Below, piece by piece: positions 16,431 through 24,694 of a stretch of DNA of 64,000 bases. Positions within the stretch are counted from its first letter, which is position 1, and the number at the start of each line of letters is the position of its first letter. The stretch comes from an uncultured Clostridia bacterium (GTDB lineage: Bacteria > Bacillota > Clostridia > Oscillospirales > Ruminococcaceae). Under the pieces are notes generated by a model. It saw only the letters and a list, made by a program, of their open reading frames with translations. It was not told the origin of the DNA and did not search any database. A program made the position numbers and the translations under genes. The DNA lies in the NCBI GenBank assembly GCA_947624375.1, contig CANQKD010000011.1, positions 21,402 to 85,401 on the forward strand, given 5' to 3'.

Positions 16431-17953
16431 CTTCTCACCTCTATCTTAAAATCATTCATCTTGATACTGCCGCCGGCATTATCAGATATAGTTATTATCT
16501 CTTTCAGCTTTTGTATCGTTATCGACTCTATCTGCGATGATTCTTCGGGAAGTTCGCTAAGGCAATAGGAAAGATCAAATTCACCAGAGGGAACGATGAT
16601 ATCCCGCCGCTGTGACCGCCAGAGTGCAACATCTATCTCTCCAAAGCCATAGAGCTTTAACATGACATCGGGCAATGATTTTTCCTCTAGCTGCTCTTGC
16701 AGATGTTCTTTCGGCGCAAAATCTATGTATTCGCTGAAGAAGAAAAGCGGTTTGTTTTCCGCATAAGACAAAAGCGAACGGATAATGTCAACATATCTTT
16801 TATTTCTGATCTCTGCTGTGTTTTCGGCAGTATTTTCGCTTGTGATATCGATACCGTCATATCTGCTGCTCTCTCTGACGGCGCTTTGCCTTTGATAGAA
16901 AAAATCAATACCGAACAGATGCTGAAATGACGGGCGGTAAAGCGGAGTAAACAGTTTTCCGACATTTGAGCTATCTTCAAGCCGCATTTTCTGCAACGGG
17001 AGCAACAGTTCCTGCTCAATATCAAACCGACCTGCCTGCAAGTAAGAAAAGCTGTCATCAAGAAGGGTGGAATAAAGTTCGGAAAGTGTGAATTTCTGAT
17101 TGAAGACACGGCTTTGTTCGCTTATTACAGTATCGATATTTTCGAGTATCTCACGTATCTCTCTTTCTGTACGAGCGATATTTTCGTCTTTTTTGATCTC
17201 AGCATCTACAATGGCGTTAAGCTTTGCTGATACGAGAGTACGTATATCGCTGAGCTGTTTGTTTTCGTCTTCAAATGAATCTTTGACCTGAGAGATGATC
17301 TCTTCATATTCATCAATAGAAACTTCGGATATATTTGTTCTGCAACGAAGCATGAAGTCATCCATTCTCGTTTTCAGATTCCTGACTCGGCTGACTAATT
17401 CACGGCTTTCCCGAAGCGCTTTATCATAGTTGCCGCGTTTTATGAACTCTTGCAGCTTGAAACGGTTGACAGAGAAATCCAGCTCGCTGTCGACCTCTTT
17501 CGTTCTGAAAAGAAATTCATAGGCTTCATTTGTCAGAACATAGCTGCCGCTTTGCTGCTCGATCAAGATCAGAGAGCCCATCTCCCTGAATTGTTCGTCA
17601 TTGCTGTCAAATGTATCAAATCTGCGCACTTTTCCCGAGCTTTGCAGCACATCTGTCACGATATGATCGGTCAGTATCTTTGCATCTTCGGGTGCATATC
17701 CGTAAACATCGGCTAATTCGCGCAGAAATTCTGTAATATCCTGCTTGGTACAGCGCTCGCCGTAGCGAAGTGTACTATCCATGATATAGACCATTACCAT
17801 GAGTATCAGGTTATCTGTTTTGTCATCATCGTTATGCAGTAATTCGCGGATCTCTGTAGGTTTGCTTCTTTGAAGCCAGTATTTTATCAGATTCACGAAT
17901 CGCATACGTTTCTCAAAATCCTGCAATAATTCTTTGGAGCCTGCTGAAATCAT
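16427..17953 (-). CDS. jetA: Wadjet kleisin-like subunit JetA (DUF5716 family)
   Basis: JetA is the kleisin-like subunit that closes the SMC ring and contacts DNA. The 508-residue protein begins with a winged-helix-like region (FEKRMRFVNLIKYWL), followed by FDSNDEQFREMG and a helical middle (about residues 180-300) that could pair with the JetC neck. The C-terminal part is globular. It resembles the DUF5716/JetA family used in type II/III Wadjet. GAGGT precedes the ATG. It starts four bases after the jetD stop and overlaps jetB by four bases. There are no catalytic motifs, as expected for the subunit. Confidence 0.87.
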   Translation of the reverse strand: MISAGSKELLQDFEKRMRFVNLIKYWLQRSKPTEIRELLHNDDDKTDNLILMVMVYIMDSTLRYGERCTKQDITEFLRELADVYGYAPEDAKILTDHIVTDVLQSSGKVRRFDTFDSNDEQFREMGSLILIEQQSGSYVLTNEAYEFLFRTKEVDSELDFSVNRFKLQEFIKRGNYDKALRESRELVSRVRNLKTRMDDFMLRCRTNISEVSIDEYEEIISQVKDSFEDENKQLSDIRTLVSAKLNAIVDAEIKKDENIARTEREIREILENIDTVISEQSRVFNQKFTLSELYSTLLDDSFSYLQAGRFDIEQELLLPLQKMRLEDSSNVGKLFTPLYRPSFQHLFGIDFFYQRQSAVRESSRYDGIDITSENTAENTAEIRNKRYVDIIRSLLSYAENKPLFFFSEYIDFAPKEHLQEQLEEKSLPDVMLKLYGFGEIDVALWRSQRRDIIVPSGEFDLSYCLSELPEESSQIESITIQKLKEIITISDNAGGSIKMNDFKIEVRR

Positions 17954-17957
17954 CGTC

Positions 17958-18980
17958 TTACCTCATATTATCTGCCAGCACGGGATAGGAAAGTATCTCC
18001 TGCGGCAGCCGTTTATTGTCTTGCAGTATCTGTGTGATCTGTTTTTGTTCATCTGATGTAAACAAAGGCAGTATTTCGCCCATTTTGGGAATGATACATC
18101 TTCCGTCGCTGCTTTCCGGAAGCTGAATGTTACGGCTGAGCTCCAGCATTTTTTGATATGCCGGAAGAAACAGTTCAATATGCAGATCTTTTGCAGCTTT
18201 GCAAAGGCGCAGATAAATATCAAAACCTGCTCTGTCGATATCTCCGCAATAGAGGAAGCTGACCTCATCTGCCCCGAGATAATGAGCATAAGAACTAAAC
18301 TTTTCTTTTCCTGTTATATCGTTTCCTTGACCAAATATCACGCCGTCAAGCTTAGTACCAAACAACGAGCAAGCGCCGCATTCATACATAAGGCGGCGGA
18401 TATTGAACCAGATGTCTTTATTTTCGCAGATAAGAAGTGTCATCTTATTCTTCCTGACGGGGATATAATCCGAGAAGCATTGCTCGGGCGTTTCATAAAA
18501 CCCCAGCATTTCGCCCGAGATGCCCATACATTCCAGCAGCTTTAAGTGGTTGTCAAGTTCTTTTTCATCGCCGAAAATAGAAAAAGAGCGTTCACGCCGC
18601 GACATAACATCGCTGCCCTTGTGATCGGTAAGCCACTCGCTCAGGCGGCACAAAAACGCTTTGTTATTTTCAAACTGCATTCGATGGCGCAGCAGATACC
18701 TGTTCGCTGTAAGTCTTGGGTGAAGCGAATCTATCTCTTCCGATGATATTTGCACGGTTTGTTTTATGCAGATCGTATAGCGCATATATAACGGGGTTTT
18801 CAGGTTGCCGTTTGTTTTGCTGCTTTTTATAGGCACTAAAATACCCTGATCGGCAAGCTCGGTTATCTGCTTTGCTAACTGTTCATGATCATGGCATAAT
18901 TGACTAAGTTCCTCTAATGTGATACGCTTGCGAGGATGATCTTTCAAAGCCATATATAAAGCGCTGCTGTTCTTACTCAT
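17958..18980 (-). CDS. jetD: Wadjet TOPRIM nuclease JetD (DUF2220/DUF3322)
   Basis: JetD is the nuclease of Wadjet, cutting DNA that the SMC complex has bent or extruded. Its 340 residues have an N-terminal winged-helix region and a C-terminal TOPRIM domain: the acidic strand LLICENKDIW (Glu near residue 185) and the DxD strand YCGDIDRAGFDIYLRL (near residue 245) are both intact, so it should be active. I chose the ATG at 18980, with GGAGGCGG just upstream, rather than the frame opening at 19019. It is the first gene of the jet operon, behind a strong promoter. The fold is shared with topoisomerase VI subunit A/Spo11, but the neighbours settle the call. Confidence 0.92.
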   Translation of the reverse strand: MSKNSSALYMALKDHPRKRITLEELSQLCHDHEQLAKQITELADQGILVPIKSSKTNGNLKTPLYMRYTICIKQTVQISSEEIDSLHPRLTANRYLLRHRMQFENNKAFLCRLSEWLTDHKGSDVMSRRERSFSIFGDEKELDNHLKLLECMGISGEMLGFYETPEQCFSDYIPVRKNKMTLLICENKDIWFNIRRLMYECGACSLFGTKLDGVIFGQGNDITGKEKFSSYAHYLGADEVSFLYCGDIDRAGFDIYLRLCKAAKDLHIELFLPAYQKMLELSRNIQLPESSDGRCIIPKMGEILPLFTSDEQKQITQILQDNKRLPQEILSYPVLADNMR

Positions 18981-19021
18981 ACATTGCCGCCTCCGACCCT
19001 TGCACAAAATAGTACACACAC

Positions 19022-19050
19022 ATTATAGCATAATTGTGTCGAAAAAGCAA
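19022..19050 (-). promoter_or_regulatory. Sigma-A-type promoter of the jet operon
   Basis: On the minus strand TTGCTT (19050-19045), 17-base spacer, TATAAT (19027-19022), 42 bases before the jetD ATG. The consensus -10 suggests constitutive expression; I see no clear operator. Confidence 0.78.
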
Positions 19051-19066
19051 GGCGTTTGCAAAATGA

Positions 19067-19093
19067 AAGGCAGACACCTGAAGTATCTGCCTT
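19067..19093 (-). terminator. Terminator between the TfoX-N gene and the jet operon
   Basis: AAGGCAGA (19067-19074) pairs with TCTGCCTT (19086-19093). On the minus strand the stem is followed by TTTCATTTT. It lies downstream of the TfoX-N gene and upstream of the jetD promoter, isolating the Wadjet operon. Confidence 0.75.
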
Positions 19094-19140
19094 ATATGTT
19101 TTATATCTCACTGTAAAAGTGCGTTTTTTTCGGGGTATGC

Positions 19141-19449
19141 TCACTTGGTCTTCCCCCGCTGTGGCAGTTCGTCATACATAGCAGTAAACAGCTCTGTTAA
19201 AATCTCTTTGTTATCGACACGGAGCAGTTTCTTTCTGCCGCCGGCGGTCATTGAATCATATTCGGCATCGGGCAGCAATTTTACTTCTGACGGTGTGGGT
19301 CTTACCAGAAGTCGGTCGTCACAGACATAGGCGGCGGTCTTGCCGCGGTAATAGATCAGATATTCGCCCATCATCGGGCGGAAGGATATTTCATCGAGAG
19401 AGGAAAGCTGCTCGGACAGGAAGCTGAGATATTCTTTAGTTGTGGACAT
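19141..19449 (-). CDS. TfoX N-terminal domain protein
   Basis: This 102-residue protein has the TfoX/Sxy N-terminal fold: ISFRPMMGEYLIYYRGK, followed by a short basic region, and CDDRLLVRPTP. In gammaproteobacteria TfoX regulates competence, but in Firmicutes such single-domain proteins have no established role. I chose the ATG at 19449 after GAGGAAC; the longer frame from 19554 has no family similarity in its extra 35 residues. It follows the MazG-like gene by about 110 bases and ends before a terminator. Confidence 0.82.
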   Translation of the reverse strand: MSTTKEYLSFLSEQLSSLDEISFRPMMGEYLIYYRGKTAAYVCDDRLLVRPTPSEVKLLPDAEYDSMTAGGRKKLLRVDNKEILTELFTAMYDELPQRGKTK

Positions 19450-19558
19450 ATGGGGTTCCTCAGGTGCTATTTTTAATGCATTACTCGGTGTTGCAGCAAA
19501 TTGTGCAAGGTGATGTCTATGTTTTCGCTGATTTTGATACAGGCAGAAAAACATGTAT

Positions 19559-19885
19559 TTACCAACGCATCATATTCTTTTCAAACTTTTCAGTATATGC
19601 CTGCTTTAATTCGTTGGCAGATATATCATAACATGGCATAACATCATTGTAATACATCAAAACATCTGCCATTTCTTCAACGAGATGTTTCCTTAGTTCA
19701 ACATCCTCACACGCCGCAAGGTCTCCGTTCTTTTTGACAATATCGATCACTTCGCCAATTTTGCCTATCATCCAAAGCAGCTTGTTTTTACCCGTTTCGC
19801 ACGATAGCTTTTCCCATTTATCCTTGTATTTATCCTGAAGACGTTTTTGCATATCCAACATTTCATTGATGCTAAAATCAGTCAT
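19559..19885 (-). CDS. MazG-like nucleotide pyrophosphohydrolase family protein
   Basis: The 108-residue protein resembles the all-alpha NTP-pyrophosphatase superfamily, which hydrolyses non-canonical or excess nucleoside triphosphates. The motif region is GKIGEVIDIVKKNG, then LVEEMADVLMYYNDV: the acidic residues of the ExxE...ExxD metal site are largely present, with Lys replacing the first Glu of the typical EIGE. AAAGGAAT precedes the ATG. It lies upstream of the TfoX-N gene in the same direction. The substrate is unknown. MazG-like proteins are sometimes found near defence genes, but nothing here proves that role. Confidence 0.78.
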   Translation of the reverse strand: MTDFSINEMLDMQKRLQDKYKDKWEKLSCETGKNKLLWMIGKIGEVIDIVKKNGDLAACEDVELRKHLVEEMADVLMYYNDVMPCYDISANELKQAYTEKFEKNMMRW

Positions 19886-19959
19886 AATATATTCCTTTCA
19901 GAGCTCGGTTTGCCGGGGCGCATTGTTTTAAGTATGGGGGAGTTAGGGACAGATAATGT

Positions 19960-20017
19960 GCGGCGCAAAGGTGGGGCGGTGAACGCGCTCCTGCGCCGCG
20001 CGTAAGCGCAAAATATA
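19960..20017. repeat. Nested hairpin element related to the 4175-4289 repeats
   Basis: GCGGCGCA (19960-19967) pairs with TGCGCCGC (19992-19999), enclosing GGGGCG/CGCTCC (19973-19978 and 19986-19991) around the same GTGAAC loop seen in copy 1. A GCGC-GTAA-GCGC hairpin and an A/T-rich tail follow. It lies just after the stop of the VTT-domain gene, as the other copies do for ackA. Confidence 0.72.
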
Positions 20018-20024
20018 ATAATAA

Positions 20025-20759
20025 TCACTTATTCTTAGAATGCTCTCTATGGAACTTTTCGACTATTTTATCGCGGTAGAGTATGCCAATGACGGAGAGC
20101 GCCAGCACGCAGACCGAGAACACTCCTGCTGCGATATAATTCTCGCTGCGTATACAGCCGCCGACGACCGACGACAGCACCAATGCAGGCACGCGCGCAG
20201 GCATTATCACGAAAAAGAAGTCTTTCTTTGACATTTTTGTAAGCGGCAGCACGAATGTGAGCATATCTTTCGGGAAGCCGGGCACAAGAAACATTATTGC
20301 CATTATAGTGACGACTTTGTTTTCGTCATACAAAAATTTGAAGCGATGCAGCTTTTTTTCGTCAAGCATAGTTTGCACAAACGAATAGCCCAGCCACTTG
20401 ACGAGAAAAAACACCACCGTTGAGCCCAATACTATACCGAGTATTGAAAGCAACGTGCCGAGCACTGAGCCGAAGAGCATACCGCTGACGATTTGCAGCG
20501 GCGGCAGGACGGGTATTATGACCTGAAGCGCCTGGCAGGCTGTAAACAGCACCACGCCTTTGAGCATATTGTCATCGACGATGCTTTTGAGGTATTTTCT
20601 GCCCTCCTGTGTTTTTATAAACTCTGCATAGGGGTAGAGCTTGAACACGAGGTATGTTGAAACTGCGAGGACAAGCACCAGGGTTATCACTCTTACTATG
20701 ATCCGCCGTTTATACGTTGACGAATTTTTGTCAAGCAGATACTTATCGTATTCTCCCAT
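20025..20759 (-). CDS. TVP38/TMEM64 family membrane protein (VTT domain)
   Basis: This 244-residue integral membrane protein has about six hydrophobic segments and the VTT/DedA-related core, with GSVLGTLLSILGIVLGSTVVFF and the FLVPGFPKD motif. Family members are implicated in lipid scrambling or membrane homeostasis; the role here is unproved. AAGGAT lies before the ATG. It follows the next membrane-protein gene by 18 bases in the same direction, so they are probably one transcript. A repeat element begins just after its stop. Confidence 0.86.
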   Translation of the reverse strand: MGEYDKYLLDKNSSTYKRRIIVRVITLVLVLAVSTYLVFKLYPYAEFIKTQEGRKYLKSIVDDNMLKGVVLFTACQALQVIIPVLPPLQIVSGMLFGSVLGTLLSILGIVLGSTVVFFLVKWLGYSFVQTMLDEKKLHRFKFLYDENKVVTIMAIMFLVPGFPKDMLTFVLPLTKMSKKDFFFVIMPARVPALVLSSVVGGCIRSENYIAAGVFSVCVLALSVIGILYRDKIVEKFHREHSKNK

Positions 20760-20777
20760 TGTTATCCTTTTCTTTCT

Positions 20778-21326
20778 CTACTTATCTATATGTTTTATGA
20801 ACTTTTTGCGAAACCACTTCATATAGGCGGTTATTATATTGGTAAGGGCTACATCGTACACAAGGAACACTACGTTTGCCAGACCGAGCATTATTATCAG
20901 CGAATATTTGCCGTATTTGCCTAGTGACTCGGTAAGTTCCTGACTTACTACCAGTATTTTTACAAGCTGATAATACACCACGAGTGCTGCGTTGAACAGC
21001 GCAAATTTTGCCGCCCACTGCCCTGCGCGCGGCTTTATCTTTGTTTCAAATACCGATTTTATTATAGGGTAATAGCCCATGAACGTGATATACAAAAGCC
21101 CTGATTCTTTATTCGGCACGATGAAAAACGTAAGCAGTGCGACGGCGGCATACGAAAGCAGCGCCCACCGCAGGTTTATCTCGATAACTATTACTATAAG
21201 CAGAATGCCTGCCAGCGCAGGGATAGTATATTCAAGCCCGGGGATAACGGATGCCAGCAGCATGACGACCAGACTCAGCGAGGACACCACGCCGCCGAGG
21301 GCTATTTTATAGCTTTTCTTTTTCAT
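20778..21326 (-). CDS. Conserved membrane protein, ECF S-component-like
   Basis: I do not recognise a characterised function. The 182-residue chain starts MKKKSYKIALGGVVSSLSLV and has about five or six hydrophobic segments. Its N-terminal pattern (KxALGGxxxxLxLVVMLL) is like that of ECF-transporter substrate-binding components, but no ATPase or T component is nearby. YxxxxGYYPIIKS in the middle looks like a conserved Clostridia motif. It starts 16 bases after the J-domain gene stop and is followed closely by the VTT-domain gene. The ribosome site is weak. Confidence 0.65.
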   Translation of the reverse strand: MKKKSYKIALGGVVSSLSLVVMLLASVIPGLEYTIPALAGILLIVIVIEINLRWALLSYAAVALLTFFIVPNKESGLLYITFMGYYPIIKSVFETKIKPRAGQWAAKFALFNAALVVYYQLVKILVVSQELTESLGKYGKYSLIIMLGLANVVFLVYDVALTNIITAYMKWFRKKFIKHIDK

Positions 21327-21342
21327 ATTTTACACGCTTTTC

Positions 21343-21957
21343 TCAGCAGCAGGAAATGAAGTCGCCGCCCATACATTCGCAACAGCAGTCGGTACAGATA
21401 AGCGCCTGGCACATATCGCACGGGCCGCAGCCGGGTCTTTCGCTGCCCATATTATAGTGCTGAGAGCCCTCGCCGTTCATATAGCCGCTGCGGCGCTGGT
21501 TCATCTGGTTCATTGCGGCACTGTACTCTTTGTTGGAAGGATCCATCGAGCAGGCGCGCGAGAAGTTTGAATAGGCATCGTTAAGCCAGCCTCTTGAATA
21601 GGCAACGCTGCCTTTGAGGAAATACCACTCGGCGTTTCTGTTATATTCGGGTATGCCGTTTAAGATATTATCGGCTTCTGAAACATTGCCGCTGCGGATA
21701 AGTTCGCGGACGTGGTTATAGCTCGCGTTTCCGTATGAGGTACTCTCTCCTGCTGTGCTGCTGCCGCCTCGGCGCATATTCATTATCCGGTCATATGCTT
21801 CGTTTATCTCGGACATCTTCTCGTTGGCTAAATCGCTGAGGGGATTATCTGCATAGTTATCGGGGTGATACTTTTTTGCAAGCTCTCTGTAAGCCGCTCT
21901 TACCTCATCGTCGCTTGCTGAGGGAGAAACTCCCAAAGTTTTGTAAGGATCTGTCAT
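21343..21957 (-). CDS. J-domain protein with TPR-like region and Cys-rich tail
   Basis: The N-terminal 65 residues are a J domain with the HPD motif (AKKYHPDNYADN), so the protein should stimulate a DnaK-type Hsp70. A helical, TPR-like region follows at about residues 80-150. The last 25 residues hold nine cysteines (CGPCDMCQALICTDCCCE and a final CC), a probable metal site. It lacks the Gly/Phe region and the client-binding domains of DnaJ, so it is a specialised co-chaperone. The ATG follows AAAGGAA. It sits 29 bases downstream of the DUF5685 gene, which is also cysteine-rich; the two may act together. Confidence 0.88.
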   Translation of the reverse strand: MTDPYKTLGVSPSASDDEVRAAYRELAKKYHPDNYADNPLSDLANEKMSEINEAYDRIMNMRRGGSSTAGESTSYGNASYNHVRELIRSGNVSEADNILNGIPEYNRNAEWYFLKGSVAYSRGWLNDAYSNFSRACSMDPSNKEYSAAMNQMNQRRSGYMNGEGSQHYNMGSERPGCGPCDMCQALICTDCCCECMGGDFISCC

Positions 21958-21986
21958 TTTATTTTCCTTTCTGTTTTATGTATATT

Positions 21987-22871
21987 TTACTTTTCTTCTA
22001 TAGAAAATCTCTTTTCAAGCACTGCCTCAAAGGAGGCTTTGAGCCCCATATACACGATATTATCAAGTATGGGCTTGAAATTTTTTATCTCCAGCTGCAC
22101 GTAATAGTCTGCCAGTGCGGAAAGCGTCATATTCACGCTGTTTATCATATACTCTTTTATTCTGCCGCAGTCGCTCTCGCTGATGCTGCCATGCAGGTCT
22201 AGTTCTTTTATCAGAGGGTCATAACTACCGCGTTTTATGTCGTCATGAAGATCATCGGCGGCATCGCAAAGATACACAAATCTGCCGATAAAATAGCCAA
22301 ATTTACGCAAAACTTGCTGCTTATCGCTGCCCCCTGAAAGACCTTCCGCTATACTTTCCATCATGGCGGCGGAGGGCTGTATGGCTTCATCGATGCTAAT
22401 ACCCTTTTTTCGCTCGGTCTGCTGCTGCAATATCATCTGCTGTTCTATGCTTTTGGCAAGCTGGGGGTACATACCCTTGGCTTTTTTATAGCCTTTCTTC
22501 ATAAACAGCAAAAGCAGCCTTGCCGCGAGCTTTTTCATTATGCCGCCTTTATCGTAGACATCGTCACGCAGTTTATGGTATATAAGTATCTGTGCTGAGG
22601 CGGCTGAATACTCATACCCCTCGCCGCAAAAGGCGCAGGGTCTTTTCTTTATCGGGTGGGCGATACATCTGCACGGTTTTACATCGGGTCGGCAGCCTTT
22701 CAAAGAAAGGTCTAAAAGAGCTAAAAATGCAAAGTCGTAGCTTAACACCATTCTCGGGACAAGCCCATACTGCTTGCCTATATATTTACAAAGACCGCAA
22801 TACACCGCTTTATACGTTTCATACTCGCAGATGCGCATTTGCGGCTTATACGTTTTTACATATCCAAACAA
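21987..22871 (-). CDS. DUF5685 family protein
   Basis: The function of this family is unknown. The 294-residue protein starts MFGYVKTYKPQMRICEYE and has paired cysteines in YCGLCKYIG, CRCIAHP and CAFCGEG, suggesting metal binding in the N-terminal third. The rest is helical with conserved-looking Asp-rich segments (LCDAADDLHDDIKRGSYDP) that recall helical isoprenoid-synthase-type folds, although this is only a resemblance. The start is TTG at 22871, after AAAGGGG. It has its own promoter and leads into the J-domain gene. Confidence 0.83.
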   Translation of the reverse strand: MFGYVKTYKPQMRICEYETYKAVYCGLCKYIGKQYGLVPRMVLSYDFAFLALLDLSLKGCRPDVKPCRCIAHPIKKRPCAFCGEGYEYSAASAQILIYHKLRDDVYDKGGIMKKLAARLLLLFMKKGYKKAKGMYPQLAKSIEQQMILQQQTERKKGISIDEAIQPSAAMMESIAEGLSGGSDKQQVLRKFGYFIGRFVYLCDAADDLHDDIKRGSYDPLIKELDLHGSISESDCGRIKEYMINSVNMTLSALADYYVQLEIKNFKPILDNIVYMGLKASFEAVLEKRFSIEEK

Positions 22872-22920
22872 GCGGCTGCCCCTTTCTATGCAGCAGCGAT
22901 GACTGTCTCTCCACTGCTAT

Positions 22921-22950
22921 ATTGTATCATATCCATGCAAGAAAAATCAA
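22921..22950 (-). promoter_or_regulatory. Promoter for the DUF5685 - J-domain genes
   Basis: On the minus strand TTGATT (22950-22945), 18-base spacer, TACAAT (22926-22921). It is about 50 bases upstream of the TTG start and lies just beyond the end of recN. Confidence 0.62.
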
Positions 22951-22966
22951 CAGATTTAATAATTTT

Positions 22967-24661
22967 TTAAGATTTTTTACTTTTTAACTTAAGACTTGCC
23001 GCTTCGGCTATAAGTTCCTCGGCGTTTTTGATGGTGGTCTCGGTAACGCTCTCGCCGCCTAAGATTCGGGCTATTTCGTCTACCCTGCCCTTTTCGTCAA
23101 GCACTGTAACGGCTGTAGTTGTTCTGCCGTCTTCGGTGTGCTTATCTATAAGTATATGCTCATCAGCCTGAACGGCAATCTGCGAAAGGTGCGTTACGCA
23201 TATTACCTGCCTGTGCGCGGCAAGTTCGCTGAGTTTTATGCCTATTTTCTGAGCCGCTCTGCCGCTTACGCCCGTATCTATCTCATCAAATATCATCGTG
23301 GGTATGTCGTCGCGGTCGGCGATAACGCATTTGAGAGCAAGCATTATTCTTGAAAGTTCGCCGCCCGAGGCTATTTTAGCTATCGGTTTGAGCGGTTCGC
23401 CGAGGTTTGCGCTGATAAGAAGTTCAATGCTATCCATACCGCTGATGGTAAGTTTGCCTTTGGTATGCTCAAAACTCAGTGTGACATTTGGCATATTGAG
23501 AAATTCGAGCTGCTCTGCCACGCTTTCACAAAAACGCTTGGCGGCTTTCTCTCTTATATCTGAAAGCTTTGCGGCTTTTTGAGAGACCTCTTTTAAAAGA
23601 TCGGTGCGCTCTTTTTGAAGCTGCTCTATATTGCTCTCGCTTCCGGTGAGTTTCAAAAGCTCGTCGCCCGAAGTTTCGCAAAGCTGTATAAGCCCGTTGA
23701 CGTCGGTATTGTACTTTCGTTTTAGCTGTAGTATCTCGTCACGGCGGCGGCTGAGGCGTGCAAACTCGGCAGGGTCTATCTCTACGCTGCCTATAAATCT
23801 CATAAGAAGCGTTGAAATATCGTCAAGCTCTATTCTTACGCTGTCAAGACGCTGCACTATGGGCTCGAGGTCTGAAAACTCTTCCTGAAAAGCGGCAAGT
23901 TTTTGTGATGCATCTGCAACGCTGCTGCTTGCGCTAAAAGACTGCTCATCGCTGCCGTATATCGCGGTCACAACTTCTGACAGCACCTGCGAGAGTTCGC
24001 GCGAACTGTCGGCAAGTTCAAAGCGTTTTTCAATATCGGTATCCTCATCGGACAAAAGTTCAAGCGGTTTTATATCGTTGACGATAGCGGCAAGCTGCGA
24101 GGTGCGCACCTGCTTCTGCTGAGAATCTGCGCTTGCTTTTTTAAGCTCACGCGATACATTTTGCAGCTGACGAAACGACTTTTTATAGTCTTCCAAGACA
24201 TCTGCATCTGCGGCGAAAATATCTATAAGCTCCAAGTGCCGCTCTGCTGATAGGAGAGATCGGCTGTCGTGCTGACCGTGGATATTCACGAGCAAGGGGG
24301 CTATATTCTTCAAAAGAGCAACGCTTACGGGGCGCGAATTGAGCCTTGCAACGCTGCCGCCGTCACAGTTTATCTCACGGCTTATGACTATCTGATCATC
24401 GTCGCACTCGATGCCGTTTTCTTTGAGGGCTGCGGAAAGCTGCTCTGTTATATCGTCAAAAACTGCGGTGATAACGGCTTTTTTCTCGCCGCCGCGGACT
24501 ATATCTTTTGTCATGCGCTGACCGAGTACCGCATTTATGCCGTTTATAAGTATAGACTTGCCTGCGCCCGTTTCGCCCGAAAAGACGTTAAGACCGCCTG
24601 CCAGCTGAATTTCAGCCTTTTGAATTACCGCGAGATCTTCGATATAGAGCTCCTTTAGCAT
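22967..24661 (-). CDS. recN: DNA repair ATPase RecN
   Basis: RecN is an SMC-like ATPase that acts early in double-strand break repair. The 564 residues have the Walker A GETGAGKSIL near residue 30, a coiled-coil middle (about 155-385), the ABC signature ASGGELSRIMLALK, and Walker B with intact Glu in TMIFDEIDTGVSGRAAQ. GGGAGGTG precedes the ATG. It ends the argR-side cluster: in many Firmicutes argR is directly followed by recN, but here a lipoprotein gene lies between them. Confidence 0.97.
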   Translation of the reverse strand: MLKELYIEDLAVIQKAEIQLAGGLNVFSGETGAGKSILINGINAVLGQRMTKDIVRGGEKKAVITAVFDDITEQLSAALKENGIECDDDQIVISREINCDGGSVARLNSRPVSVALLKNIAPLLVNIHGQHDSRSLLSAERHLELIDIFAADADVLEDYKKSFRQLQNVSRELKKASADSQQKQVRTSQLAAIVNDIKPLELLSDEDTDIEKRFELADSSRELSQVLSEVVTAIYGSDEQSFSASSSVADASQKLAAFQEEFSDLEPIVQRLDSVRIELDDISTLLMRFIGSVEIDPAEFARLSRRRDEILQLKRKYNTDVNGLIQLCETSGDELLKLTGSESNIEQLQKERTDLLKEVSQKAAKLSDIREKAAKRFCESVAEQLEFLNMPNVTLSFEHTKGKLTISGMDSIELLISANLGEPLKPIAKIASGGELSRIMLALKCVIADRDDIPTMIFDEIDTGVSGRAAQKIGIKLSELAAHRQVICVTHLSQIAVQADEHILIDKHTEDGRTTTAVTVLDEKGRVDEIARILGGESVTETTIKNAEELIAEAASLKLKSKKS

Positions 24662-24694
24662 TTTCGCACCTCCCTTGTTAAAGATATATATGTA

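Noticed and set aside
11462..19050. MukBEF/MksBEF chromosome-segregation complex instead of Wadjet
   Set aside because: The presence of a fourth gene with a TOPRIM nuclease domain and the DUF5716-like JetA make Wadjet the better reading.
11400..19100. Mobile element carrying the Wadjet operon
   Set aside because: I found no transposase, integrase, terminal repeats or tRNA target beside the operon.
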